This document shows positions 1 to 11,069 of a DNA stretch of 64,000 bases, piece after piece. Position 1 is the first letter of the stretch. Every line of letters begins with the position of its first letter. The notes beneath the pieces were generated by a model. It saw only the letters and a program-made list of their open reading frames with translations, made no database searches and was not told the DNA's origin. The stretch is taken from the NCBI RefSeq assembly GCF_900019265.1, contig NZ_CYGX02000059.1:1-64000 (forward strand), in the 5' to 3' direction. The stretch comes from Paraburkholderia ribeironis. GTDB lineage: Bacteria > Pseudomonadota > Gammaproteobacteria > Burkholderiales > Burkholderiaceae. The position numbers and the translations under genes are program-made.

Positions 1-497
1 GCGCGATCGGCGCGCTGCGTGGGCCGAAGCACGGCGGGGCGAACGAGGCCGCGTTCGAGATCCAGTCGCGCTACCAGAGCCCGGACGAGGCGGAGGCCGA
101 CATCCGCCGGCGCGTGGAGAACAAGGAAGTGGTGATCGGCTTCGGCCATCCGGTGTACACGATCTCCGATCCGCGCAACAAGGTCATCAAGGAAGTCGCG
201 CAGAAGCTCTCGAAGGAAGCGGGCAACACCAAGCTCTTCAGCATTGCCGGGCGGCTGGAGTCGGTGATGTGGGACGCGAAGAAGATGTTCCCGAATCTGG
301 ACTGGTTCAGCGCGGTGTCGTATCACATGATGGGCGTGCCGACGGCAATGTTCACGCCGCTCTTCGTGATCTCGCGCACGGCCGGCTGGAGCGCGCACAT
401 CATCGAGCAGCGCATCGACAACAAGATCATCCGGCCGAGCGCGAATTACACCGGACCGGAGAATTTAAAGTACGTGCCGCTAAATAGGAGAAAATAG
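1..497 (+). CDS. prpC: 2-methylcitrate synthase, C-terminal part (5' end outside window)
   Basis: The frame is open from the first bases of the window, so the gene starts upstream; about 164 C-terminal residues are visible. 2-Methylcitrate synthase condenses propionyl-CoA with oxaloacetate in the cytoplasmic methylcitrate cycle. Visible citrate-synthase-family motifs are GALRGPKHGGANEAAFE near the start, GFGHPVYTISDPR (catalytic-site His region) and the end segment containing TAGWSAHIIEQ followed by IIRPSANYTGP. The ending without a long extension is typical of PrpC rather than GltA. It is followed on the same strand by a small secreted protein, prpD and an aconitase, which fixes the pathway. 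prpB is expected upstream, outside the window. Confidence 0.95.
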   Translation, partial: AIGALRGPKHGGANEAAFEIQSRYQSPDEAEADIRRRVENKEVVIGFGHPVYTISDPRNKVIKEVAQKLSKEAGNTKLFSIAGRLESVMWDAKKMFPNLDWFSAVSYHMMGVPTAMFTPLFVISRTAGWSAHIIEQRIDNKIIRPSANYTGPENLKYVPLNRRK

Positions 498-601
498 CGG
501 TCGCTGTGCGCTGTCAAAGCGCGTGCAGTTCAACGCACGCGGCCGCCAGGACCGGTAGCCCGCGCGATGTTTAACTGAAACTAGATAGAAAGGTTTTCTC
601 C

Positions 602-1108
602 ATGAAAAAGCTGATGATCGCCGCCGTGATTGGCGCCCTGTCCTCGACGATGCTGACCGTCGCGACTGACGCCGCCGCTGCGGACACGGCAACCGCCAAG
701 CCGGCCACCAAGGCCGTTGCGAAGCGCCCAGAGCCGCGCCGCCTGATCAAACGCAAGCCGAACGCGGCCAAGGAAGCGAAGGTCGATCCGGTGCCGGAAG
801 GCTCGGAAAAGTGGTCGTGCAAGGAAGGTCTGGCATTCGACCTGAAGGGCGACATGAAGCGTGACCAGGTCGTCACGGTTCACTGGGCGAACAAAAACTA
901 CACGCTGCCGCGCGAATCGACCACCACGGGTGCCGACCGCTTCCACGACGCCGCAACCGGTATGGATCTGGTCGTGATCCCGACCAAGGCCATGCTGTTC
1001 CAGGACAAGGACAGCTCGCGTCTGGCCGACGAGTGCAAGACGGCAGCGATGGAGCAAGGCGCACCGGCTCCGACGCAATCGAACGCGATCAACAAGTCCA
1101 GCAACTAA
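602..1108 (+). CDS. Small secreted protein with MliC-like (C-type lysozyme inhibitor-like) domain
   Basis: This 168-residue protein starts with a typical Sec signal peptide (MKKLMIAAVIGALSS, Ala-rich cleavage region near residue 27), so it should be periplasmic. Residues about 30-60 are a basic Ala/Lys/Arg/Pro linker. The rest has the spacing of an MliC/PliC-type domain: WSCKEG near residue 65, a KNYTLPRE strand, a GADRF segment, then VVIPTKAMLFQ and a second Cys (DECK) that could form a disulfide with the first. The upstream AGAAAGG may serve as ribosome site. It lies inside the methylcitrate operon, between prpC and prpD, 26 bp before prpD. The lysozyme-inhibitor reading is from motif spacing only; a function linked to propionate metabolism is not evident. 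Confidence 0.75.
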   Translation: MKKLMIAAVIGALSSTMLTVATDAAAADTATAKPATKAVAKRPEPRRLIKRKPNAAKEAKVDPVPEGSEKWSCKEGLAFDLKGDMKRDQVVTVHWANKNYTLPRESTTTGADRFHDAATGMDLVVIPTKAMLFQDKDSSRLADECKTAAMEQGAPAPTQSNAINKSSN

Positions 1109-1134
1109 TCATCGTCATCAGGAAAAGCTCCCCG

Positions 1135-2586
1135 ATGTCCGCTCCGATTTCCAACGTGCGACCCGACCCGGATTCCGTCCTGGTCGATATCGTCGATTAC
1201 GTTCTGGATTATCCGATCGACAGCACGCTCGCGCTGGAAACCGCGCGTCACTGCCTGATCGACACGCTCGGCTGCGGACTCGAGGCGCTCACCTACCCTG
1301 CCTGCACCAAGCTGATGGGACCAATCGTGCCGGGCACGATCGTCCCCAACGGCGCAAAGGTGCCGGGCACGTCGTTCCAGCTCGATCCGGTTCAGGCTGC
1401 CTTCAACATCGGTGCGATGATCCGCTGGCTCGACTTCAACGACACCTGGCTCGCCGCAGAATGGGGTCATCCGTCGGATAACCTCGGCGCAATTCTCGCG
1501 ACAGCCGACTGGCTCTCGCGCACTGCCATCGCAGCGGGCAAAGCGCCGCTGGCGATGAAAGACGTGTTGATCGCGATGATCAAGGCGCACGAAATTCAAG
1601 GCTGTATCGCGCTCGAAAATTCCTTCAACAAGGTCGGGCTCGATCATGTGCTGCTGGTGAAGCTGGCGTCGACGGCCGTGGCCGGCCAGTTGCTCGGCCT
1701 CACGCGCGACGAGCTGATCAACGCGGTGTCGCAGGCGCTCGTCGACGGGCAGGCGCTGCGCACGTATCGCCACGCGCCGAACACCGGTTCGCGCAAGTCG
1801 TGGGCCGCGGGCGACGCGACCTCGCGTGCGGTGCGCCTCGCGCTGATTTCGAAGACCGGCGAGATGGGCTATCCGTCGGTGCTCACCGCGAAGACGTGGG
1901 GCTTCTACGACGTCCTCTTCAAGGGCAACGCGTTCAAATTCCAGCGCCCGTATGGCTCGTACGTGATGGAAAACGTGCTGTTCAAGATTTCGTTTCCGGC
2001 CGAGTTCCATGCGCAAACCGCGGTGGAAGCCGCGCTTGCGCTGCATGCGCAACTCGCCGTGCAAGGCCGGCGCGTGGAAGACATCAGCAGGATCACGATT
2101 CGCACCCACGAAGCGGCGCTGCGCATCATCGATAAAAAAGGCCCGCTGAACAATCCGGCCGACCGCGATCATTGCATTCAGTACATGATCGCGGTGCCGC
2201 TGATCCATGGCCGGCTGACGGCCGCGGATTATGAAGATTCGATCGCGCAGGACGCGCGCATCGATGTGCTGCGCGCGAAGATGGAATGTGTCGAAGACGC
2301 GCAGTTCACGAAGGACTACCACGATCCCGAGAAACGTTCGATCGCCAATGCACTGACGATCGAATTCAACGACGGATCGAAGTTCGATGAAGTCGCAGTC
2401 GAATACCCGATCGGTCACAAGCGCCGTCGCGAAGACGGAATTCCGTTACTGGTCGAGAAGTTCAAGACCAACCTCGCGCGGCGCTTTCCGGTCAAGCAAC
2501 AACTGGCGATTCTCGACGTGTCGCTCGAACAGGCAAGGCTCGAAGCCATGCCGGTCAATGAATACGTCGATCTGTACGTCATCTAG
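1135..2586 (+). CDS. prpD: 2-methylcitrate dehydratase PrpD
   Basis: This 483-residue cytoplasmic enzyme of the MmgE/PrpD family dehydrates 2-methylcitrate to 2-methyl-cis-aconitate. Characteristic segments include HCLIDTLGCGLEAL near residue 37, WLDFNDTWLAAEWGHPSDN around residue 100 (a conserved PrpD signature), SRKSWAAGDATSRA near 220 and KISFPAEFHAQTAVEAAL near 285. The length matches the family. I chose the ATG at 1135 because AGGAAAAG lies 8-15 bases upstream and homologues begin with a short MSAP-like leader; a longer in-frame start at 1033 would overlap the preceding gene by 76 bases. The gene is followed after 40 bp by acnA, which supplies the hydration step. Confidence 0.96.
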   Translation: MSAPISNVRPDPDSVLVDIVDYVLDYPIDSTLALETARHCLIDTLGCGLEALTYPACTKLMGPIVPGTIVPNGAKVPGTSFQLDPVQAAFNIGAMIRWLDFNDTWLAAEWGHPSDNLGAILATADWLSRTAIAAGKAPLAMKDVLIAMIKAHEIQGCIALENSFNKVGLDHVLLVKLASTAVAGQLLGLTRDELINAVSQALVDGQALRTYRHAPNTGSRKSWAAGDATSRAVRLALISKTGEMGYPSVLTAKTWGFYDVLFKGNAFKFQRPYGSYVMENVLFKISFPAEFHAQTAVEAALALHAQLAVQGRRVEDISRITIRTHEAALRIIDKKGPLNNPADRDHCIQYMIAVPLIHGRLTAADYEDSIAQDARIDVLRAKMECVEDAQFTKDYHDPEKRSIANALTIEFNDGSKFDEVAVEYPIGHKRRREDGIPLLVEKFKTNLARRFPVKQQLAILDVSLEQARLEAMPVNEYVDLYVI

Positions 2587-2626
2587 TCAAGTACTGTAGT
2601 TCCGCGATCAAACCAAGGAAAACACC

Positions 2627-5344
<2,718 letters not shown>

Positions 5345-5415
5345 GGTTAGCGGTCAAGCAAACGGCTTGGATGTTTTGCAGGGGCTGCGTCCTGTGGAAG
5401 GCGCAGCCGACTTTG

Positions 5416-5443
5416 AAGCCCGACCTTTGGTCGGGCTTTTTTT
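5416..5443 (+). terminator. Rho-independent terminator of the prp-acn operon
   Basis: A perfect 10-bp stem (AAGCCCGACC / GGTCGGGCTT) with a TTT loop is followed by a run of T. It stands 72 bp after the acnA stop codon. Confidence 0.93.
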
Positions 5444-5509
5444 GTTGTGGGATGCGTGGTCTGCGGGTGGTTTGTTGCTGTGCGAGTGGGGAGACCAACG
5501 CGCGAAAAG

Positions 5510-6193
5510 CTAAGCCAATTGCCTGTGAAAGAACGTGGTCCCACAGAACTTGCCGTCGGGCATCAACGCATAGTTGGGTACATCGCCGACACGTTGCCAA
5601 CCGGAGCGTTCGTAGAGTCTCTCGGCATCTCCACCGGTAACGGTGTCGAGGACTAATACAGACTTGCCGGCAGCGCGGGCCGCCTCATCGACCGCAGCTA
5701 GCAGGCGCAATGCGATACCTTGGCGCCTCGCTTTACGGCAGACCAGCATCTTTGCAACGTCAGCGCGATGCGGCTGGTTTTCGGGCTGGGCCGTTATTAT
5801 CTGCACTGTGCCAACGATCCGGCCGTCGGCGTTTTCAGCAACGAGTAGTATTCGCTCGTTGCGCGCTACGCCATCTGCCACCCGCCGCCAGAACTCGACG
5901 GCGGCGCTCCTCGAGATCGGCAACATGAAACTCACGGACGCACCGCCCTCGACGCAATCAATCAGGACATCGGCCAACGCGTCCACACAGGCCATCGCTT
6001 CGTTCATGCCAACGCGTTCCACCTCGCGCTGAAGCGCGTCGCGAATGGGCCGTGCGATACGGAAATCCATCTCCGCGACCCACATGGACAGCGGATCCGC
6101 GGCGTATTGATCAGCGGTCAGCCGCTTGCGCGCGCCGGCCCACTTCATCGAATTGGAATGGCGTCGATCTATGATCTCGTCGAAGTCGTACAT
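5510..6193 (-). CDS. Chimera: truncated PatB/MalY N-terminus joined in frame to a GNAT acetyltransferase
   Basis: The 227-residue frame has two unrelated parts. Residues 1-62 (MYDFDEIIDRRHSNSMKW ... LSMWVAEMDFRIARPI) match the N-terminus of PatB/MalY cystathionine beta-lyases, PLP enzymes of about 390 residues, and stop where those continue with VEHGVFGY. Residues 63-227, beginning MNEAMACVDALADVLIDC, form a complete GNAT N-acetyltransferase with an acetyl-CoA-binding stretch (CRKARRQGIALRLL) and the usual ERSGWQRVG end. The acetyltransferase may be translated alone from the ATG at 6007, preceded by GAGGTGG, or as a fusion from 6193. The PatB part lacks the catalytic lysine and cannot be an enzyme. 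A deletion that removed most of patB is the simplest explanation. The substrate is unknown. Confidence 0.8.
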   Translation of the reverse strand: MYDFDEIIDRRHSNSMKWAGARKRLTADQYAADPLSMWVAEMDFRIARPIRDALQREVERVGMNEAMACVDALADVLIDCVEGGASVSFMLPISRSAAVEFWRRVADGVARNERILLVAENADGRIVGTVQIITAQPENQPHRADVAKMLVCRKARRQGIALRLLAAVDEAARAAGKSVLVLDTVTGGDAERLYERSGWQRVGDVPNYALMPDGKFCGTTFFHRQLA

Positions 6194-6724
6194 GGTCCAC
6201 GCTCATGACAGGGCGAAGCGGATATTGTGACCATGTGGTCCGGCGCGCAGAAGCGCGAGATTCGACAAGCACTTGTGAATCGTCGTCACAAATCGCGCGA
6301 AGGCCGCGTGCTGCGCCTCACGCGTCGTCGATGCTGGCTTGCGGTGAACTCAGCGTAGCGACGTCCAGGCGTTCACCGTACGTCCTATTACATAGAGTCA
6401 TGCGAGCGCGAAAATAAGTGCGTTGACGACTCAAGTAGATCTACCGACACTTGGCGAGCGACATAGCAATACGAGCGGGACGCGGCGAATGGCGTTACTC
6501 GTTTGTCGACAGAGCCGAAAGAGCGATAACCATGTGTTTGAAACGGGTCGCTCGCTTCGAAGCTTGAGAGCTTTTTCGCCTGGCTCATTGAGATTTTCGT
6601 TCCCCGCTCGATGCAGGCGCGTATGAAGTTGCAAGGCACGGCCGCGGCGCTGCCACCGCGGTCGGCAGCCCAATCTCAATTCGGTCGCCGTGAGATTCGC
6701 TGTCGTCACATGCAATGGCTAACA
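6194..6724. other. Intergenic region without recognised gene
   Basis: This 531-bp stretch separates the minus-strand chimera from the plus-strand exporter. I see no convincing small gene, tRNA or hairpin. It probably holds the divergent promoters. Frames here that overlap the EamA gene lack coding character. Confidence 0.5.
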
Positions 6725-7678
6725 ATGACTACCCGCTCGGATCGTGCCTTGATAAGAATCTATACCGCCTTCGTTCTCCTCGGAGTCCTCTGGGGATCAA
6801 ATTTCATCTACATGAAATGGGCGGCTGCGTTCATCAGCCCAGGTCAGATATCGCTTTTGCGGGTCCTTTTCGGCTTCGCGCCGTTGGCAGTGCTCGCGTG
6901 GCGTAAAAGAGTAATCAGAATCGAACAGCTGCGCTATCTGCACCACTTCTCGGTGATGGCTGCGTTGACGACGGCCTTCTCCTACTTCGCAATGGCAAAG
7001 GGCACCTCGCTTCTTCCCTCCGGTATTGCCGGAGTGCTGGCGGGATCGCCTCCCTTGTTCACCTCGATGGCATCAAGCCTCTTTCTTCGCAACGAAAAAA
7101 TGAATGGCCTGATGGTGTGCAGTGTAGCGTTGGGTCTGATCGGTATCGCATTGATTGCTCGTCCGTGGGAGAGCGCGAGTGCTGACAACGCGATCAGCTT
7201 TGCGGGGGTTGCATGGATGCTGGCGGGATCGATAGTTTTTGGGCTGTCGTATATCTACGTCCGGCGATTTATCTCGCCGGTCAACCTTGCCCCTTTGTCC
7301 GTAGTGACGTGGCAAATCGGCCTCGCACTTCTGATGCTTCTCATCTCGACCGACATGAGCGGAATCGGCCAGATACTGCAGGACTGGCGTGCTGTCACGG
7401 GACTGGTCATCGGTCTGGGATTGCTGGGTACGGGCGCATCATTTGTTCTTTACTACTTCCTGCTCCAGGAACTGGGTGCCGTGGCGGCTGCGGGCGCGAT
7501 CTACATCACCCCCGTTGTTGCGCTTCTGATCGGTTGGGTTGCCGGTGAGCGAGTCGGTCTCGTGGAAGTAGTGGCCGTGATTCTTATCGTCGGCAGCATT
7601 GCCATGCTGGAAGTGGGTCGCCAGCGCACGGCTCACAGGGAAGCAGCGCCAACTCAAGGCACCGTCAGCTTTGATTGA
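6725..7678 (+). CDS. EamA-family (DMT superfamily) inner-membrane exporter
   Basis: This protein of about 317 residues has ten predicted hydrophobic segments in two EamA repeats. The first repeat begins FVLLGVLWGSNFIYMKWAAAFISPGQISLLR, shown here only as its hallmark WGSNF and Arg; the second includes FGLSYIYVRRF and ends in AAAGAIYITPVVALLIGW. Such transporters export metabolites such as amino acids or nucleosides; the substrate cannot be read from the sequence. Two starts are possible, 6710 and 6725; I chose 6725 because the hydrophobic core follows directly, but neither has a strong ribosome site. It stands alone, divergent from the acetyltransferase chimera. Confidence 0.85.
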   Translation: MTTRSDRALIRIYTAFVLLGVLWGSNFIYMKWAAAFISPGQISLLRVLFGFAPLAVLAWRKRVIRIEQLRYLHHFSVMAALTTAFSYFAMAKGTSLLPSGIAGVLAGSPPLFTSMASSLFLRNEKMNGLMVCSVALGLIGIALIARPWESASADNAISFAGVAWMLAGSIVFGLSYIYVRRFISPVNLAPLSVVTWQIGLALLMLLISTDMSGIGQILQDWRAVTGLVIGLGLLGTGASFVLYYFLLQELGAVAAAGAIYITPVVALLIGWVAGERVGLVEVVAVILIVGSIAMLEVGRQRTAHREAAPTQGTVSFD

Positions 7679-8053
7679 CCATGCCGAAACCAGGGGATTC
7701 TGTCGCAAACTCCAACAGGGCGGACTCCACAAGTTGGTTTTTGCGGATGAAACATCTTCGCGTTTGACCCGGTGCGTGTACTCAGCGCGGCGCGGGTCGA
7801 ATTTCTGGCCGGTTTCATCCGCCGAGCCATGACGCCACAAAGCTGCCGCTCGCGCACGGGAACGTTTTCGCACAGCGGCTCCCGGCGAAGGTAGCGCAAC
7901 GCGCACAGCCGACCACGAGCTCACGAGCCCAACTCTCCCTCTGCCCGCTCCCCCAGCACTGCACATGCGACGTTCTGCCATGCCTCAACCCCGCCGCAAA
8001 TGATCGACAATTATTCGCGGCGAGCTGTTGCCCGATCGTTCAGCGAGGACACC
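7679..8053. other. Intergenic region without recognised gene
   Basis: I see no supported gene, terminator or repeat in these 375 bases. Frames on the minus strand here read into the EamA gene antisense and look like shadows. Confidence 0.45.
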
Positions 8054-8257
8054 ATGGCGAAGAAGTTTCCGATATATCCGCTGCGCCCTGAGCGCGTCTG
8101 CTGGGGCTGCGATCACTACTGCCCGGCCGACGACATGCGATGTGGCAACGGACAGAGCCGGACGCAGCATCCTGCCGAACTGCTCGGCGATGACTGGTTC
8201 GAGCAAGGCGACTGGAACATCAAGGTTGACGCTTCAGGCAAAAACGTTACACCGTGA
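8054..8257 (+). CDS. DUF3079 family small Cys-rich protein
   Basis: This 67-residue protein matches the DUF3079 pattern: MAKKFPIYPLRPERVCWGC, then DHYCPADDMRCGNG and TQHPAELLGDDWFEQGDW. Four cysteines arranged CxxC...C...C suggest metal binding, possibly zinc, but the family is uncharacterised. I chose the ATG at 8054 because homologues begin MAKKFP and a GAGG lies just upstream; an earlier in-frame ATG at 8000 would add an unrelated leader. It is probably cytoplasmic, with no signal peptide. Confidence 0.85.
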   Translation: MAKKFPIYPLRPERVCWGCDHYCPADDMRCGNGQSRTQHPAELLGDDWFEQGDWNIKVDASGKNVTP

Positions 8258-8281
8258 TTCGCGGTGTCTTCACTGGGAAGC

Positions 8282-8542
8282 TCACTGTCGGTCCCGATCC
8301 TTTCCCCAGCGCCAGCGAGGCGGCTCGCCCTTCAGCCAGCACACCGCCAAAAGAACAAGCGTCAGGAGCACGACCGTCGCCGCGAAGGTGAACGGGCGCC
8401 GATGAGGCTCAAAGAATGCAACGGCCAAACAAAGCAATAAGACATACACGGCCAGTGTCACCCATCCCTGCCATCGCGTCGGCAACCCCCAGCCCCAACC
8501 ATAGCGCTTGGCTGCAAACCAGTATTCGTTAGACCGCGGCAT
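8282..8542 (-). CDS. Small hypothetical inner-membrane protein
   Basis: The 86-residue product has two hydrophobic segments at about residues 27-44 and 53-72, a Trp-rich start (YWFAAKRYGWGWGLPTRWQGW) and a basic tail ending KDRDRQ. No domain is recognised. The ATG at 8542 is preferred over an adjacent upstream GTG. It runs convergent with the DUF3079 gene and in the same direction as the MocR regulator, whose stop lies 17 bp upstream of it, so it may be cotranscribed behind that gene. Confidence 0.6.
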   Translation of the reverse strand: MPRSNEYWFAAKRYGWGWGLPTRWQGWVTLAVYVLLLCLAVAFFEPHRRPFTFAATVVLLTLVLLAVCWLKGEPPRWRWGKDRDRQ

Positions 8543-8559
8543 CACGCTTGCTCCATTCG

Positions 8560-10107
8560 CTATCGATCTCGCCCCTTGCGCATCGGAGGCTTTCCTATAA
8601 CAGCGCGACTTTGCCCGAGTGAGTTCGCCACGTCGGCGATAACCGCTGCAAGCCGCTGCGCAGCCGCCTTCATCTGCGCAATGCTAAACCCCCCGAATCC
8701 AAGGATTAGACCAGGACGCCCCGTTCCCGGCGCAAACGTCGGCGATACGGCACGCACAGCGACTCCAGCCCGTGCGGCCAGCTCAACTACTTTTCGATCG
8801 TCTATGCCTTCGGCCAGCCAAAGGACAAGATGCATGCCCTGGTCGCCTCGTTCCACCCATGCCAGTTCCTTCGGGAGCAGTGTGCTGAGTGTCTCGATCA
8901 ACTGCACTCGATGAGCGAAGTACACGTTACGAACCCTGCGAATATGGCGCTCCAGATGGCCCTCGGCCATGAAGGCCGCCAGCACGTGCTGGTCGGCATT
9001 GGGCGGATGACGGTCCATCAGCACACGCGCGCCGCAGAAAGCATCGACCAGATCATCGGGGACGATCGCATAACCCAAACGCAGCGACGGAAACAGGATC
9101 TTGCTGAACGTGCCGAGATAAATCACCCGATCGGGATCCAATCCCTGAAGTGATGGAAACGGATAGCCCTGATATCGAAGCTCGCTGTCGTAGTCGTCCT
9201 CGACCAGCCATGCGTGGTTGGCGCGCGCCCACGCGAGCAACGCGCTGCGCCGAGCCACGCTCATCGGCATGCCCAGCGGATACTGATGCGACGGCGTGAC
9301 GAACGCGGCTCGCGCGTGAGGCGCCATCCGGATGCCTGCTTCGACGTCGATGCCTTCAGCGTCGACCGGTACGCGAATCATTGTGTCGCGATGGCCCGTA
9401 CTTTCGAGTATGGCCGTCACGCCACGGTAGGCGGGATTTTCTACCCACGCCTCGTCACGCGAACCCAGCAACACCTGACACGCAAGAAAGAGACCCTGCT
9501 GTGTTCCGCTGGTCACGATAACCTGACCAGCTTCGCAATGCACCGAGCGCGACTTGCGCACATAGCCGGCAATCGCTTCACGAAGCGGCAACGCGCCGAG
9601 CGGGTCGGTATAGCCGGCCGGCGCGCCGGGCCCCTTGGCACGCACACGGTTGCCGAGCCGACGCCAGATGTCGCCGGGCGCTGTCAAACCGACGGGGACG
9701 GAAACCGCAAAAGGCACCGGCGCAAGCGGCCTGAACTCCTGCGCGATCTGCGCAAACGCTACCGCTGGCTCAGGCAAACCACGCAGCGCACTACGCCGGC
9801 GGATAACGCGCGGCTCGCGTGCCTGTCGCGGTTCGGCGAGCGCTCGCGCGACGCGCGTGCCGGCGCCCTCTTTCGATTCCAGGAAACCCTCGGCGATCAA
9901 CTGCTCGTAGGCCTCGATGACCGTACCACGCGCGATTTGCAGCGACGCTGCCAGCAAGCGTGTGGACGGCAGCGCATCGCCAGGCAATATCTCGCCATTG
10001 CGCACCGCTTCTCGCAATGCCTGCGCGACCTGACGGCTCAGCTTGCCAGCCTCGCGATCCAAGGTGCCAATCGATGGAATTTCCGCGATTCCGGCGGTTC
10101 TCGCCAT
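8560..10107 (-). CDS. MocR-type transcriptional regulator (GntR HTH + aminotransferase class I/II domain)
   Basis: This 515-residue protein has a GntR winged helix at residues about 15-85 (LSRQVAQALREAVRNGEI, LPSTRLLAASL, ARGTVIEAYEQLIAEGFL) and a PLP-binding aminotransferase-like domain from about 115 to the end. The pocket signature VTSGTQQGLFLACQVLLGS, the VEDDYDSELRYQG stretch and the Schiff-base lysine in GTFSKILFPSLRLGY are all present. MocR proteins sense PLP or an amino compound and control a neighbouring, often divergent gene. Here that gene is paiB, 124 bp away, with an inverted repeat between them. The effector is unknown; PdxR-like control of vitamin B6 metabolism is possible because PaiB-family proteins bind flavin and resemble pyridoxamine oxidases. 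Confidence 0.9.
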   Translation of the reverse strand: MARTAGIAEIPSIGTLDREAGKLSRQVAQALREAVRNGEILPGDALPSTRLLAASLQIARGTVIEAYEQLIAEGFLESKEGAGTRVARALAEPRQAREPRVIRRRSALRGLPEPAVAFAQIAQEFRPLAPVPFAVSVPVGLTAPGDIWRRLGNRVRAKGPGAPAGYTDPLGALPLREAIAGYVRKSRSVHCEAGQVIVTSGTQQGLFLACQVLLGSRDEAWVENPAYRGVTAILESTGHRDTMIRVPVDAEGIDVEAGIRMAPHARAAFVTPSHQYPLGMPMSVARRSALLAWARANHAWLVEDDYDSELRYQGYPFPSLQGLDPDRVIYLGTFSKILFPSLRLGYAIVPDDLVDAFCGARVLMDRHPPNADQHVLAAFMAEGHLERHIRRVRNVYFAHRVQLIETLSTLLPKELAWVERGDQGMHLVLWLAEGIDDRKVVELAARAGVAVRAVSPTFAPGTGRPGLILGFGGFSIAQMKAAAQRLAAVIADVANSLGQSRAVIGKPPMRKGRDR

Positions 10108-10132
10108 GATTCCGGTTCACCAAAAATTATTC

Positions 10133-10160
10133 AAACTGGATCTATAGCATAAACCAGTTT
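10133..10160. promoter_or_regulatory. Inverted repeat between divergent mocR and paiB (candidate MocR operator)
   Basis: AAACTGG at 10133-10139 is mirrored perfectly by CCAGTTT at 10154-10160, with 14 bases between. The spacer contains CTATAG, a plausible -10 element. The site lies 26 bp from the mocR start and 72 bp before paiB. Control of both genes is inferred. Confidence 0.55.
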
Positions 10161-10231
10161 CCGACCACAATGCGCCCTTAGGCAGTTCGAATCGCTGACC
10201 CTCGACACCTCGGCAAGCAAGTGGAATCGAT

Positions 10232-10870
10232 ATGTACGTACCCAACCATTTCAACGAATCCAACCTCGAAATTCTGCACGCGCAGATTGCACAACATCCG
10301 TTCGGCACGCTGATAACGCATGGCAAAAGCGGCCTGGACGCCAATCACATTCCGTTCGAACTGGCAGCGGCAGAAGGCGAATTGGGCGTGCTGCGCGCGC
10401 ACGTCGCGCGGGCCAACCCGGTCTGGCAGGACGTCGCAAACGGCGACGAGGTGCTGGTCGTGTTTCGCGCCGGAGACGCGTATATTTCCCCGACCTGGTA
10501 CCCGAGCAAACACGAGTTCCACAAGCAGGTACCGACCTGGAATTACATCGTCGTCCACGCGCATGGACGCGTCACCATTCGTGATGACGAGCGATACGTG
10601 CGCGGCGTGGTTGGCCGGCTGACTCGCACGCATGAGGCATCACAACCGCAACCGTGGAAGATGGCCGACGCGCCGAAGGACTATATCGATACGATGCTCA
10701 AGTCGATCGTCGGCCTGGAGATCGAGATCACGCGACTGGTCGGCAAAAGCAAGCTGAGCCAGAACAAGGAAGCGCGCGATATTCAGGGTGCAGGCGAAGC
10801 GCTCAAAGCGCGCGAGAACTTCCAGATCGGCGACGCGATGCTCGCCCGGCTTATCGAAAAGTCGGAATAG
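10232..10870 (+). CDS. PaiB-family FMN-binding protein (putative negative regulator)
   Basis: This 212-residue protein shows the PaiB pattern from its first residues: MYVPNHFNE, HPFGTLITHG, LDANHIPF, LRAHVARANPVWQ, FRAGDAYISPTWYPSK and VPTWNYIVVHAHG. The split-barrel fold binds flavin. The family was named for a Bacillus protein said to repress sporulation and protease genes, but a DNA-binding domain is not apparent here and an oxidoreductase role is equally possible. It is divergent from a MocR regulator. A paralogue starts at 51798. Confidence 0.9.
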   Translation: MYVPNHFNESNLEILHAQIAQHPFGTLITHGKSGLDANHIPFELAAAEGELGVLRAHVARANPVWQDVANGDEVLVVFRAGDAYISPTWYPSKHEFHKQVPTWNYIVVHAHGRVTIRDDERYVRGVVGRLTRTHEASQPQPWKMADAPKDYIDTMLKSIVGLEIEITRLVGKSKLSQNKEARDIQGAGEALKARENFQIGDAMLARLIEKSE

Positions 10871-11069
10871 AACGGTTCGATCAGGCCATCCTCATCTCTC
10901 CAGCAACGACGCCTCCCAATTAACGTACGGAAGGGCTGCCATGTTCCATACGGGTGAAGTGAAGGTTTACCGAGGCGGGGCCGTTCGCAGCATCAAGGAC
11001 TGCGCGAAGATGGAATAGACGCCCCCGCGAAATCGTTTAGTCGACAAGCTAACCAACGGCGGACTTTTG

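Noticed and set aside
1105..2418. A 437-codon minus-strand frame opposite prpD
   Set aside because: Antisense shadow of a conserved enzyme with Arg/His-rich composition.
10941..11018. A 25-codon frame (MFHTGEVKVYRGG...) before the Gly-rich lipoprotein
   Set aside because: Short, without a clear ribosome site or recognised product; I cannot support it as a gene.
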